Source: Halichoerus grypus (Eukaryota > Chordata > Mammalia > Carnivora > Phocidae). From it: a stretch of 64,000 nucleotides of DNA. The stretch spans positions 25,989,168-26,053,167 of the forward strand of contig NC_135726.1 of the NCBI RefSeq assembly GCF_964656455.1, written 5' to 3'. Of this stretch, positions 1 to 11,848 are shown in pieces. The notes under the pieces are model-generated. The model made no database searches and was not told the origin of the DNA. It saw only the letters and a program-made list of their open reading frames with translations. The position numbers and the translations under genes are program-made. Position 1 is the first letter of the stretch; every line of letters begins with the position of its first letter.

Positions 1-2398
1 TCCTCCCCACGCCCCACCTCTCCGGCTGGGTCTGGGCGCTGGGCCGTGTCAGCAGGGCTGCCCCCCAGAATTGCTGAGACAATGCCAAGGCAGGCCCACG
101 GGCAGGGTATGTCTGAGAAGGAGCTGCGGATCGATACTGTGCATGAAGCGGCTGTGGGGGGCGGGGGGAGGGGAGCACCCCTGCTGCCACCACCGCCAGC
201 TCCCCAGCTGCCGGCCTCAGAGTGCGGGGGCCCCTCCCACCGCCTTATCGGACCAGCTCTCTGCAGTCCAAGCACGCCCTGGCAGGGTTGCCGGTCAGGC
301 ATAAAAGGCATCTGGTCAGGGCTGCCGGTGACGGACCCGGACCTTCCATGGTGTGAAGTCCCTGTTGTGCTGTCTCCCTTACTCTGTATCTTGGTCCGTG
401 GGCTCTTGGGAGCAGGCCAAGGCCTTGCCTGCCTCTGCACTCCCAGTCTTGGCCGGCACAGAGCCGGTGCGAAAGAGATTAGTAATCCCGGGAAGCCACA
501 GACCTGCAGATGCAGAGCATGCACCCCGGGGCCACTGGGCCCACCCTCTCCAGGGGATCTGAGCCAGGAGCCCATTCACCAGCGAGGTGACCCGACCTAG
601 CCCTAGACTCATCCAGCCTCAGTCTGCAGAAGACCTCAAGGCCGTCGAATCCAGCTACCTCGCTGAAGCCTCTATGGACCATTGCGGGGCCCAGGACTCT
701 TCCAGCTGCACCCCTGCAGAGATGGGGTGCCCACTGCCACCAAGGTAGCCCATTCTGTCTTTGGGCATCAATGACTGTTGGAAAGCTGCTCCTCAGGCTG
801 AGCAGAAACCTGCCTCCCAGGGACACCTGCCCCTGGGTCCCGACTGCTTGTCTGCCAAACAGGCCTTCGAGTGATGGAGGGGGGCTAATTAAGCTTCTTT
901 GAGCCCCCTGTTCCTTCCTTGCAAAGCAGAGTCAGTATTATCACTCCCTTCCCACCACACAGGGATGATAGCACAGATGACCTAGATCAAGGCCAGTGAG
1001 GAGAGGGGGCATCAAGCCAGGCCCCCTGTCCTTGGTGGATCCTTTACCTTTCGAGGCAGCACGGTCCATATTTTAGCAGTTCCAGAAGAACGCACTTGCT
1101 TATTTGGGGCTCAAGCTGCCCTCCCCCACTATGTTACAGTTGCAGCTAGGGAAGGGGCTCTGGGTGGCAGGGGGAGTAGGACGGGTGGGGGATGTCCAGC
1201 CAGGGAAGCAGGAAGGAGGTGGTTGCCTGAGTTCCTGGGTTTCTTTACCCTGCCCCCTACCAGCCTGCTCCTGCAATCCTTAACCTGGAGGGGAAAACAG
1301 ATGGGTCCTTTGGCCAGTGGGGCGGGGTGAAAGTGTCCTGTTTGCTAGTGGTTTCAGGCTGAGAGCCAGGCCTTGAGGCCTCACCTGGAAACTCTCCTGT
1401 AGGTGTTATCATTGTTGATAGGGCTACTCACGGGGCAAAGCCTGGGTGGCTGGATAGGTTGGGGGACGGCCAAGGGCAGCTCTGCCCCACCCCTACAACC
1501 TCCTTCCCACCTGGCTCCAGCCCCGCAGGCTCCCCACAGGTTGGCACCCTGCAGCCTTTTGCCCAGCATGCAACAGCAAATGCTACTTGCTGCTCATTGT
1601 CACTGTGCTTGGCCACCATTTGCAGGTGCTTCCTGTGTACCCAGTGCCATGCTCCAAAATGCTCAACGTGAAGCTGGGCTCTCACCCCTCCAGGGCGGCA
1701 GTCAGTCCTGGGAGGACAAGGTAGTTCTCAGGGCTAAGGGCCAGCCCTGGAAAGCTGCTCCACACCCTGGCCTCCCGGCTCTGGCAGCTCGACCATCAGA
1801 TGGCAGTAGGATGGGAAGCATCTCTACAGGCTGGATGATGGCTGGCACCTAGGTCCTCATCTGTCTGTCCAGCTGTCAATTGAGTTGGGTCTTCTTATTA
1901 CCTGCTGTTCCCACCAGGGTCGTAGGATCTGGTAAGAGGCGCCCTTCTTTGTCTCTCTGATCCAAGCCCAGCTTGTGTACCTATGCTGTTCTTGCCTGGG
2001 GATGCAGCATCTGGGCTACCTCCCCCAAAGGGCCCAGTCCACAGCCACTGGTCTCCAGGCATCCCCGGAACTGGTGTCCTTCTGGGGAGGAGCCTCACAG
2101 GAGCCCTGACTCAGGGGGGCTCCTCCAGCTCGAAGGCACCTATGGGCTGCCGCAGGCTCGGGGTGTTCTACCACCTGCACGGCCCAGGTCCTCACATTCA
2201 TCTGTGGGGTCCTGCCAGGACCTTGTGTGGTGGAGGGCATCTGAGCAGACAGCCCCCGACCCCTCTCTGCTTGTGCTGCCTCAGAGACCACATCTCCAGG
2301 TCGGAAAGCAGAGCTGGCCATGGGGCTCGGCCCCGGCCTGAGTGGTCAGCTGTGTGGGCCACATCAACCTTGGGATGACATGGGAGATGCCAAATGTC

Positions 2399-2752
2399 TT
2401 AAGTCTGTCCGGGCCGCAATAACAAAAATACCATAAACTGGGCAGCTTATAACATGCGTTGCACACAGTTCTAGAGGCCCCGGCTGTCCAAGATGAGGGT
2501 GGCAGCATGGCTGGGTTCTGGGGAGGGCTCTCTTCTGGGGTGCAGACTACCTACTTCTTGCTGTGCCCTCACATGGCGGAAGGGGCAAGGGAGCTTTCTC
2601 GGGCAGCTTTTATAAGGGCACCAATCTCATTCAAGAGGGCTCCATCCTCATGACCTAATCACCTCTCAAAGGCCCACCTCCTAATACCATTGCCTCGGGA
2701 GTCAGGTTTCAACCTATGAATTTGGGAGAGTATGCCAAATTCAGTCTTATAA
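2399..2752 (-). repeat. MLT1-type LTR (ERVL-MaLR), antisense
   Basis: The sequence begins with a CTGTCCGGGCCGCAATAAC-like end and contains ACATGGCGGAAGGGGC and CATGACCTAATCACCTC. These are reverse-complement landmarks of mammalian MLT1 LTRs. It is diverged and shows no clear target-site duplication. The edges are approximate. Confidence 0.65.
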
Positions 2753-4071
2753 TCCGAGGTGGGGGGCAGTGGTGACCACAGCAACCCCCATAGCTGGCCT
2801 CAGGCAGAAGTCCAAATCCCAGCTGGGCAGAGGTGAGGATAGCAGGGAGCATCTGGTCAAGGCCCAAAGGGGCCGGAACCGGGCGCTCGGCAGGGCGGGG
2901 CTCTCCCAGGGCTGCGGTGTTGCCATTCTGAGTTGGCCTCAGAGCACAGGCCATGAGTGCTGGGGGGTCTGGAGAAAGTCTCCTGTGGGGGATCTGGGTG
3001 TGTTTCTGGGTCGTTTCTTCTGCTCCTTGGGGTGGGACAAAGGAAGGCATTTTCATCCAGGGGTCAGAATGGGCAGGTCAGGCAGATAGGCTGTTCAAAC
3101 AAGCACACGCCTCTGGGCTGTTCTCTGCGTGGAGGCAGCTGACCGCCTGGAGCTTGGACCTTGGGGCAGCCCCAGCACTGGGACCTGGCAGAGGACTGAG
3201 CGGGAAGGGCAGGACCCAATGGGACGCCAGGTCCCTGGCTGCGCCAATCAGCCCAGTTCTCTCTGGGTTTTGAAACAGACTATGGAGAGGAGTGGTCTGT
3301 GAGTAGAGAAGAGAATGAAAAGTGGAGCGAAGACGAAACTTATGCAGGTTCCGGGTGACCTGATTCCTTAGTCTGGTGAAACTGTCCTGGGAGGAGGAAG
3401 AGGGAAGGGAGAGGGGCTGGCCTTGACTCAGTTGTCGGGCCACTCAGAGAAGGTCCCAGCCATGGCCCGACCTTAAGTCTGGAGCTATGGGGTTTCGGGG
3501 GTGAGGGCCAGGCCTAGGGGTCTCTGATGCTGGTCCTTGGCTAGCACGGGCCTGGGGACAGTTCTCCCATGGCCTCCTGGCTGGTTGCTAAAGCTGTTTG
3601 ACTTTTTGGGCCCAAATCTGGACAGACTTGACAGACTCCAAAGAACAGCCTGTGCCCCAAAGCCAACTGTAGTTGCTGGGATAGTCCACCTGTCTCTACT
3701 CCTCTGTCTACCTTGGCTTCCAACATCAAGGGTCCTTCTACCTTCCAGAGTCTCCTCCAGCAATGCCCCAACCCAGGATTTCCCCCAGGAGACAGCCTGC
3801 AGGCCAGTCACAAATCTCTAGCCAGATCCACCACAGCCTTAGGGCCCTGGTCTGTGGGTACTCAGGGCTGACGGTGCAGGCCCTGGGCTATGGGTACTCC
3901 CTCAGCTGGGAGAGGAGGGGAGTGATGGAGGAACAGAAGCAAAGGAAAGAGAGTAAAGCCCCTCCAACTATAGGTCCCAGCGCCCCATCCATCCAGGATG
4001 CCAGTTCACAGGCATGGCCACCAAATTCCAGCTTGATCCATAATTGCTTCCTGTGCAGAGATGCCATTCTT

Positions 4072-4262
4072 TTTTTTTTAATAAAGATTTTATTTATTTG
4101 AGAGACAAAACGAGAGAGAGCACAAGCATGGGGGGGGGGGTCAGAGGGAGAAGCAGACTCCCTGCTCAGCTGGGAGTCTGATAAGGATGCGATCCTGTGA
4201 CTCCAGGATCATCACCTGAGCCGAAGGCCTTCACTTAACGAACTGAGTCACCCAGGTGCCCC
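4072..4262 (-). repeat. SINEC (Can-SINE), minus strand
   Basis: A T-rich tail with AAAGATTTTATTTATTTGAGAG leads into a body that ends GAGTCACCCAGGTGCCCC, the reverse complement of the tRNA-derived carnivore SINE head. It is flanked by a 16-bp direct repeat, CAGAGATGCCATTCTT, at 4056-4071 and 4263-4278. A G9 run lies inside the body. It sits in MMP15 intron 1. Confidence 0.93.
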
Positions 4263-4689
4263 CAGAGATGCCATTCTTAAATAGATTGTAAACTCCTCAA
4301 GGGTGGGTCTATGACTTGCAGCCCTTGGCTCCGCCTCTCCAGAGTAGCAGGTGGGCCTAATAAGCACTCTCTACCCAGTACCTGGATAGGAGTCCCCACC
4401 AGCAGGAGCTCCCTATAAGCCCCTGCCTGACCGCTGGTGTGAAATGAGGGGGCAGCTGGACTGGGCATGGGCTGGGCTCCCACTCCACCTCCTGCCAAGG
4501 CCTGGCTCCCCGCAGCTTTCCCTGGCCAGGCCAGGGAGGGAGGGCAGAGCAGGTGGGGAACTGGCTGGGAGGTGTAACTTGAGCCGGGAGGAATTCCCTG
4601 CCCTTCCTCCATGCTTTTATTAAAGTAGGGCGGGGAAGGGCAGGCTTCCATCGGAAAAATCTCCCAGGCTGCCGGGGGAGGTGGGGAAG

Positions 4690-6740
4690 CCGCCGGGGGG
4701 CTGGGAGGGAGCACCGGCCCGGCTGCAAATAGAAGGCACTGAGGCCCACAGCCCGGGCTGCGGGAGGCTCCAGGCCGGCCAAGGGCACCGAGGCCCGAGC
4801 CTACCGCGGTTGGCACAGAGGCGCGTCTCTCCTCCCACCCCCTCACTCCTGCCCAGTCCCACCCCTCTCCTAGTCCGGGGCAGGGAGTCGGGTCTTAGAA
4901 GTCTGGACAGAAGGGATCCAGCTTTTACTGGGGCAACGAAGCTAGCGTCCTCACTGTCCGTGCTCGGGAGGACCGCGCTGGGCGACCCCGTGGGAGGCGG
5001 CGTGTGGTGGTGGGGATGCTGGTTGGACCCCACTCTGCGCCCAGGAGGCCGCGCCTGGTCACCAGCGGGACCCATCCGGAGATGGGGCTCCGGAGGGACG
5101 TCAGGCGGGCTCCTGATAACACGTTCGGAGTGTGCTCTCTCCGACCCAGGCCTCGCGTAGGGGCGCTAGTGGAAGAAAGCGCCGGGGGGAGACAGGATCT
5201 TTCTCGGACCCACCTGGCCATGGGGCGGCTTCCGCGCAAGAGCCCAAGGAAGTCGCCAAAGCGCCCCGCAACCCGAGACTGCTCTCTCGGAGGTCCGCAC
5301 CCCTTCCCCCGCTCCCGGCCCGCCGCGCGCGGCTCGCTGTCACCCAGACCAGAGGCTACCGAGGCGGGAGAGCTGCCCGCTCCGCCCGTGGTCCCCCCAG
5401 GGCAGCCCCCTCCCCACTCGCAGAGAACGTCACGGCGCGCCCGCAGGACTCTCGAGGAATCAGCCGCGCAGGGAGAGGGAAGGAGGGGAGCGAGGGCTGG
5501 GGGCAGAGAAGCGACTCCCGGGACCCGGGCTGGGGCGGATCACTGACCGGGGCAGGGCCGTAGGGGTCGAGTGGGCGCGAGTCCTACACCCTCCAGGATT
5601 TGGGATGAGGTGCGCCGCAGAGGGCGAGCTGGGGAGGGCAGCTAGGTGGCCCCTTTCTTCCCTGCCCCCCATCTCTCGGACAGGGGCTCGTCTCCGCGCC
5701 CTCCACCCCTCGCCCTAGGCCGCGGGCGTGGCTCCCTCCCGCCCCCCCGCCTCAAGCCCCCAGCCCGCCGCGGAGGAGCCGGGCGGGGGGTCCTTACCTC
5801 GGCATTGACTTCTGCGTCCTCCGCCGCCGCGCCGCGGCCCAGGAAGCCCAGAAGCACCAGGAGCAGCGGCAGCAGTCGCGGCCGCGCCGCCGCCTCCCGG
5901 CCGCCGAGGAGTCTGCCCACCCAGCCGGGCCGTCCGGGCGCGCTCGGGTCGCTGCCCATGCTCTCGGCGCCTAGCCCGGCCGGGCGCGCTACACGCAGGG
6001 CTCGCCCGCGGGCCGGCGCCGGGGCCCCGCACGCGGCTCGGAAACTTGCGACGCTCCCTGGCTCCCTGCTGGGCGGGCGCGCGGCAGACCTCTCGGTCCT
6101 TGTCCCCGCCCGAGCCGCTTAGGTCCCCTCGGCAAATTCCCACGCCCGAGGAGAAGCCGGCAGGGCAGGTCCGGGCGCGCGGAGCCGGCCCGCGGGGGGA
6201 GGTGGCCGGCCGGAGCCGCCCGCCGCGGGGTCCCGCAGCCTCGGCGCCCGGGGCCCGGCTCCCGAAAGCTAGCGCAACTCCTGAGCCTTTGTCTGGCTCA
6301 GCGCTCCGGCCGCCCGGTCCCGCGGCGCCCCCTGCGCGCCCAGCTCCCTCTGTCCATGCCCGGGGCCGGGTGCTGCCCAGAGCGCGCACCTCCCGCCCGG
6401 GGACTCTGCTCGCCCCGCGCCCGCCCGGGGCCGGGTCCCCGCGCAGTCCCGGGAGGAGGCGCAGGGAGCCGGTCGGAGCGAGTGAGCGAGCCAGGGAGCC
6501 GGCGCCCGACCTCCCCCGCGAGTTCGGCGCAGCTCAGGGCGCTCCCAGCCCTCCTCCCCGCGCGCCGCTCTTAAAGGGCCAGTGCTCGCTCCGCGCGCCG
6601 GCCCGGCCGGGGGCCAGCGGCGGTACCTCAGCGGGAGGGCTTCTCGGTAGCAGGTGCCGGCGGTGCCTTCCGACTGAGCGGCCCTTTTACTCTTCCCAGA
6701 AGGAGGGCATCCTTGCCAGCTCGCCCCCGTCACTCCCACG
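4690..6740 (-). promoter_or_regulatory. MMP15: CpG island and promoter of MMP15
   Basis: This region is very GC- and CpG-rich with many GC-box-like runs. It covers the MMP15 first exon, the start of intron 1 and about 0.8 kb upstream of the ATG. Such islands are typical promoters of broadly expressed genes. No strong TATA box is obvious, although a TTTAAG element occurs near 6570. The transcription start is not determined. The limits are judged by eye from base composition. Confidence 0.7.
5798..5959 (-). CDS. MMP15: MMP15 exon 1: matrix metalloproteinase-15 (MT2-MMP), N terminus
   Basis: MMP15 is a membrane-type matrix metalloproteinase, a zinc endopeptidase that cleaves extracellular matrix and activates pro-MMP2 at the cell surface. 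Only the first coding exon is present, giving 54 codons from the ATG at 5959 to the donor at 5797-5796 (GAG followed by GTAAGG). The product starts MGSDPSAPGRPGW. It has a basic N-region, then a leucine-rich hydrophobic core (about residues 29-41, LLPLLLVLLG) typical of a signal peptide, then AEDAEVNAE, the beginning of the propeptide. This matches my memory of the human MT2-MMP N terminus very closely. The cysteine-switch propeptide, HExxHxxGxxH catalytic domain, hemopexin repeats and transmembrane segment are encoded by exons left of the window. The frame open beyond codon 54 is intronic. Identity is supported by homology and by USB1 as the neighbour. Confidence 0.95.
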
Positions 6741-7597
6741 GTGCTTGTGGAGAGAAGGTTTGACTCCCGCCCCTTCCTAGCAACCCCCTAGAGAGGGAGG
6801 GAGCAAGGAGGAAGAAAGACTCTGCTTTCTCCCACCTGGGGGGTGTGTAGGGATACTAAGGCAGCGGAGGGCAGGAAGGGAAGCTGAGGGAAGAGGGACC
6901 CAAGTGTCCGTCTTGGGGGAAAAAAAGATAAAAATCTAGCGGCTTGTTGGCCCCAGGGGCCTTTTCCAAAGCCTCGGGATGTCACTGGTCCTTGAGTGAC
7001 TCTCCTCAGTTGCCCAGTGAGGTTGGGCACCTTGCACGGGCAAGAGCACAGGTTTCAGAGGGAGGCCGTTGCACTTTTTGCCACTTACCTGCCGCCTCCA
7101 GTATGCTTCTGCTGTCTCGACACTTTGGCTGTCCAAGCAGAGGACATTGTTTTGTGCAAGTGAAATGTAACAGTGCAGTTCCACAAGGTGATGAGCCAGT
7201 GGGCAAAACTTCCACAGAGCTGAGCTGAAAGTGCTAGATTTAACCCTATTACAGCAGCAGCTTAAGATCCCTCTGTGTGGATGCAGACGGCCTGGGGTGG
7301 TGGTGGTGGGGGGGTCGGTCTAAAGTCCGCAGAGGCTGTGAATCCAGATGGACAGCAGTCCTGGCCCCACAGACTGGCCCCAGGGTTGCAAGGTGAAGAC
7401 CCGGTGGGGAGGGCAGGAGGGTGGAGACCTTTCCTTTCCTCTGCCACTTCCCAGCACTGGGAATGGGAACTTTCCCTACCTGAGGGCAGTTTCTCTAGAG
7501 TAAGCCCTGGGGTGGCCCAGCCAGCCTCACCTCCTGGAAGTCAGCAGAGATCTGGCTGAGCTTGGAAATGGCATGTTCAGAGACCTGGCAGGTAAGG
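6741..7597. other. Upstream flank of MMP15, no gene seen
   Basis: This is unique-looking sequence between the MMP15 CpG island and the 3' LTR of the minus-strand provirus. I see no exon, RNA gene or well-defined repeat. A short G-rich run (GGTGGTGGTGGGGGGG) occurs near 7298. Confidence 0.5.
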
Positions 7598-7993
7598 AAA
7601 AAGACCACTGCGAAAGAAAACAGAAGTTAGACTTTATTCAAAAAAACTATTGCAGTAGGGGAAGACAGATTCCACTATAGAACTGGACCCAATTCCAAAT
7701 ACGACCTGAACAGGGGTGATTTATAGCCAAGAAGCAAGTGGAGTGGGAGGTGGGGATGGGGGGGTTGGTTCTGGCTGAAGGTGGACCAGGGAGATCAGAT
7801 ATCACCTGTGGGGGCTGGGGGTTGTAGGGATGCCTAGCGTGATAAGATCTCAGGGTGGGAAATTCTGAATAAACTGATTTAGCAGGATTCTTATTAAACT
7901 GGATTCTAGAAGGAAGTACACAGAAGGGCCTCCTTGGGGAGAAGGTTCAGGGGGATCCTGACTAAAGTTTGGTCAAGCAAAGAATCTTTGTCA
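7598..7993 (-). repeat. 3' LTR of the minus-strand provirus
   Basis: It shares long diverged stretches with 13773-14184, for example AACTGATTTAGCAGG, the ACTATTGCA block and a TAGCCAAG(A/G)AGC block. On the minus strand it starts TGACAAAG directly after a polypurine tract. The first 35 bases or so of this U3 have no counterpart in the other LTR. The U5 edge near 7598 is approximate. Confidence 0.75.
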
Positions 7994-8009
7994 GTCTCCC
8001 CCCTTGCTC
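7994..8009 (-). other. Retroviral polypurine tract
   Basis: On the minus strand the sequence GAGCAAGGGGGGAGAC directly precedes the 3' LTR. A purine run at this position is the plus-strand priming site of a retrovirus. It supports the minus orientation and fixes the U3 edge of the LTR. Confidence 0.7.
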
Positions 8010-8299
8010 AAGTGAAGAAAAGAAATTCTTCTTTCCTCTGAACAACATAAGTCTATTCCTTATGTGGTTGGTGACAATAGATAATTGCTGTTCTGTGTGA
8101 CACACAAGACCTTTAATGAGAGGAATACCTTGAAGAAAAGTAGACGAACACTTAGAGATGGAATCAATATGTGTACCCAACTTCACAGACCTTCAGAGAT
8201 CTACCAAAAGTCCTGGGACCTGTTATCCTTCCTTGGCGGTGTGAGTTAGAACGGCAGTGAAATGTTTTCTTCATTCACCTCTCGAACCTTCCTGGTTAT

Positions 8300-8566
8300 G
8301 GCAAAGATGTCTGGGAGATTGTTGGGGTTGAAGATGCACTAGTTACTTCTGACCACTGGGCAAGTGCCCCCTTCTGTAACCAGGGTCATATGGAGAATGG
8401 CTCGCTGGGTTTCTTGTAGTTGGCTAGTCACTGATTCGAAGCCCATGGTGATATTATCCAGGGACAAGGTGAATGGCTTCAGCAATGAATAGATAATTCT
8501 GTTGTGGAATCTAACTTCTTGAGCCAGGTGATAAATTCCTAGGGATGGTACCCAAAAAAGTGGCAA
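8300..8566 (-). pseudogene. env transmembrane-subunit remnant of the provirus
   Basis: The minus-strand frame contains hydrophobic and heptad-like stretches, then LVTEGGTCPVV. This resembles the end of the immunosuppressive-like region of gammaretroviral Env transmembrane subunits, which normally continues into a CX6CC motif. The frame is interrupted and incomplete, and no functional envelope is encoded. The position, just before the polypurine tract and 3' LTR, is as expected for env. Confidence 0.55.
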
Positions 8567-9859
8567 ACTTTTCCCCCAAAAGTCGAGAGGTCCTGGATGG
8601 AACGCAGGCCCAGTTCTGTGGCTGTTTTTTCTACCTCACCTTCCCAGGAACAGAGATCACCATTCGGAGGATCTGGGATGTCGTGGATACCTCTTGTTCT
8701 TACAGTGAGAGCGAGGTGACCCTGAGGGAGGGGGGAGGTTGTTTTAGAGAGAATTTAAGAATGCAAGAAGATTACAGGAAATAGAGTAAGATGAAGAGAT
8801 TTGGTAAGATTGACGAGGTAGCAAGAGCTGGTCCAGTTGGCAGGGGACAGCCAAGAAGCGTGGGTTCCCCAGACAAAGTCAGAACCATCGGGAATTAGCC
8901 AGGGGTCATAGAAATAACCATCTGATGGCTGAGGATAACCAGAGAATGCTAATTTTGAGGATGGGGGAGAAGCTGTGTCTGGAGGTGGTTTCTGTGTGGT
9001 TGGGCTGGGTCTGAGAAACCAGGTAGGAGGTGCCGTGGGGACATTTTCGTTCCCATGAGGGATCTCCAGGGAACCCTGTCGTGGCTTGGGGCTTTTATGT
9101 TGGATTTAGTGCCAGTTAGGTAAGTGTGACGATAAATGCTCATTCTCAGAAAAGGGCCTGTGGTAAAATTACAATGGAAAAGACGAGACCCTTGTGAGGA
9201 TGGACTGGAATAGTGCGGGGTTTTCTCGCAAGGGGTAAGTATCTGGGTTGACATGGTGGAGGCCGAGCTGATTTCCTTCCTTGCTGCACCTTTATGGTTT
9301 TTCCAGCCTTCTGTTTCTGGTCGTTGAGGCAAGGGGCAACCGCTTGGTCCAAATAAAAGCCAAAGAGTCCAAACTACCGTTTGTCTCCTATATCCTGCAT
9401 TTTGTCCTTTTCCATGGGAGTCGTGTTGAATAAGCCCCACACTCTAGAGATGAACTTGGGGACTGTGGAGCAGCCATCTTGGTGTTTCCAAAGTCTATCT
9501 GAATGGCTTAAACCTCCAGCTTTCCCCATCCAGTTCTTCCTGAGTCTGAAGCTACCATTTGGGCCATGTGGATTTCTTTTATGATTGCCTGAGGAGTCGT
9601 CCTAAAATAGTGCTCTCTCAGGGGCAGGTGAATAATCTCACCAGGGGTCTAGGCCCTGAAAGCAGGATGCAAGGGCGTAGTCCTAAGGCTTGTAAACCCT
9701 TGGATTTCTGGGGTGGGCAGGGAGGAGGCTGCCGATGTAGCATACTTACCAGTCAGTTTGTTTCTTTAGGTCGCGTCTGAATTTGTTGTGCCGTGTCCCT
9801 CAGTTTTTACCATAGTAGTCTACTGGGATAATAACAGTGCCTCTAGAAGTTCTGCGATT

Positions 9860-10180
9860 TGGGGTCTGTTTTTGACTGGGGGGACTGGCTGCTGTCAGAA
9901 TCCTCTCTGTTTTACGTGCCCGAGTCACGTTCTACCCCAAAGGCATAGCAGCTTCAGTATATACGTTAACCTTTATTCCTTCTGCTCTTACCGGAAGCCC
10001 AAGTAAGAGCAATCAACTCAGCAACCAGGGCTGATTTGACATTTGGCAGGGCTCAGTATTCTAGAGGTTTGTGTCGATCAGTGGTGGCATACCCATCCTA
10101 GAAGGCTCCATCCTCCTTTCAGAGGTAGGAGCCGTGGACATGAAGAGTGAGGTCAGTGTGTGGGGGGGTGAGGTGAGGTG
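9860..10180 (-). pseudogene. pol RNase H remnant of the provirus
   Basis: The minus-strand translation, with stops, includes INVYTEAA preceded by a leucine-rich block and followed by a block like the RARKT...ILTAAS segment. These resemble the NIYTDSRYA and LTASGK regions of gammaretroviral RNase H. It lies downstream of the reverse transcriptase motif on the minus strand, as expected. It is broken by stops. Confidence 0.55.
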
Positions 10181-10779
10181 AGGGGTGGGGGGTTCTGATG
10201 AATCTAGCCTAAGACAGGATCGTGGACTAGTGTTAGGGACACAATGGTGGGGCATCCCATTAGTGGGTAAGGGAAGCAAGGTGGCAGGGTTTTGACAGTG
10301 ACATACGGCGATGTGAGGGGGGAGAGTAGTAAGATTTCATGAGACGTAAGTCAAGATGCAGAAAAGTACTATGTGTTTCCATCAAGCAATAGGGTCTGTA
10401 GAGCAGATAACCTAATGCTAAAGCAGAGGCGGCTGGGACAAGTTCGGTGGTTGTAGCCATGGCTCATGCGCAAGGGGGATCATGCCTTAGCCACGGGGCT
10501 GAGATCTCCGGTGACCAATAAGCTTCTGAGAGCATGACCCTTGTGTTCATGCACAAAGAAAAAGGCAGGGGGTAATTGGTCAGTCTAAGTGTGGGAAGTG
10601 AAAGTGGAGAGAGAGCCCTTAAGGTTCTCAAAAGCATCTTCGGATAGGGGGCCCCAGATTCCCGCATCTGGGGAGGCCTCCTTAGTCATGGCACAGAGGG
10701 GTGAGGCAATCAGAGAGAATGTAGGTCTAGCCACATCCTACAATATCCTCCAAGACCCCAAATGCCTATCGGTCATCCT

Positions 10780-11050
10780 CTTCTTTCAGGGAGGGAAAAA
10801 TGTCAAACAGGGGAGCCTTGGTCTGTGAAGATAGTTTTACGTGCAGCCGAAGTACCGTGACCCAGATATCAGACACACAGCTTAGCTGAATTTTGTCTTC
10901 GGCCACTTTGTGGCCCTTTCTTGCTAAAAAGCCTTAGGAAGGTAGTCCGTGTCCAAGAGAAGTTGCCATAACTGTCAGAACATAGAAGAAGGTCATCTAC
11001 GCATCAGATTAAAGTGGAGTCTCCTGGGAATTTTAAGCCCCTCAAGCTGA
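10780..11050 (-). pseudogene. pol reverse transcriptase remnant of the provirus
   Basis: On the minus strand, bases about 11000-10974 encode VDDLLLCSD, the catalytic YVDD box of retroviral reverse transcriptase. The expected Tyr reads Cys, and a TGA stop lies two codons upstream. Downstream residues include SKKGHKVAEDKIQL, which resembles the thumb-region KGHKVS...K.QL of gammaretroviral Pol. The stops and lost tyrosine show it is inactive. Confidence 0.75.
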
Positions 11051-11848
11051 CATTTAGGGTGTGTGGGAAGTGCCTCAGTGAAGCCTGGGGGTAGGGCAGT
11101 GCAGATGTGTTGGTGGTTATCCCAGGGGAGGAGGACACGTACTGGGATTCCTTATGAAGGGGAATTCTACACAAGGTGAAACACAGATGGAGGACTGGGA
11201 AGTACTGGGGTTGGAAGGAGTGGCAGACAAGATAGTGTTAGGATTAGGTGCCAAGGCAAGTCTGGATTTAATAATTTTGTTAACAGATTCTCAGATCTTG
11301 GGCTGATGTTTTTGCCCGTTTGGTTTTTTTAATGGCCAAAATGGGAGTATTGCATGGATTAGAAGTCTAATGTCTAATCCATGTCTAATAAACCTTGGAT
11401 TATCGGGTGGGGCCCCTCCAGTCCTTCTGGCTTTAAATGATCCTGAGAAATCCTGGGGAGGCGCATGGAAACATCTATTTATACCTTAAGGGGTTCTGTA
11501 TCTCTGTGTGTCCATATTAGTGGAGGTTTTTTTGTCCGTAAAGAAGAGGGAATCCTGTCTAATAGTTGATTTAAATATTCAGTGAGGAAGGTGTTAATTG
11601 AAGGGGGCAGAGGACCCCAGGGAAGTCAGAGCCGTTAGGGGAGGTAGATGTGGAGGGGAGGAGTCAGGGACCTGGAGAAGGAGACTTTCCAGGGCATGAT
11701 AAACTTTTATCTCCTACTCATGGGAAGATTCCTTCCAAACAGGCTTCTGGATCAGCAGAACTGGCAAGGAAGTTGCGCTGAGCTTCAAGAGGTCCCATGG
11801 AAATATTAAGGGGTGGAAACAGAGGCAGGCAGATCATGAAGTAAATTA

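Larger units (their letters stand above)
1..5797 (-). other. MMP15: MMP15 intron 1 (partial)
   Basis: This stretch lies downstream of the MMP15 first-exon donor at 5796-5797 and reaches the left edge of the window. I looked on the minus strand for the next expected MMP15 exon, which encodes the start of the propeptide, and did not find it. No convincing exon is visible on either strand. Recognisable contents are an MLT1-type LTR (about 2399-2752), a carnivore SINE (4072-4262) and the start of the promoter CpG island from about 4690. The rest is unremarkable GC-rich intron. The short open frames here have no recognisable domain. Confidence 0.75.

Noticed and set aside
5715..6389. A 224-codon minus-strand frame overlapping MMP15 exon 1, and a 244-codon plus-strand frame at 6046-6780.
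   Set aside because: They lie in the CpG island, where stops are rare. Products are Arg/Gly/Ala/Pro-rich without any domain.
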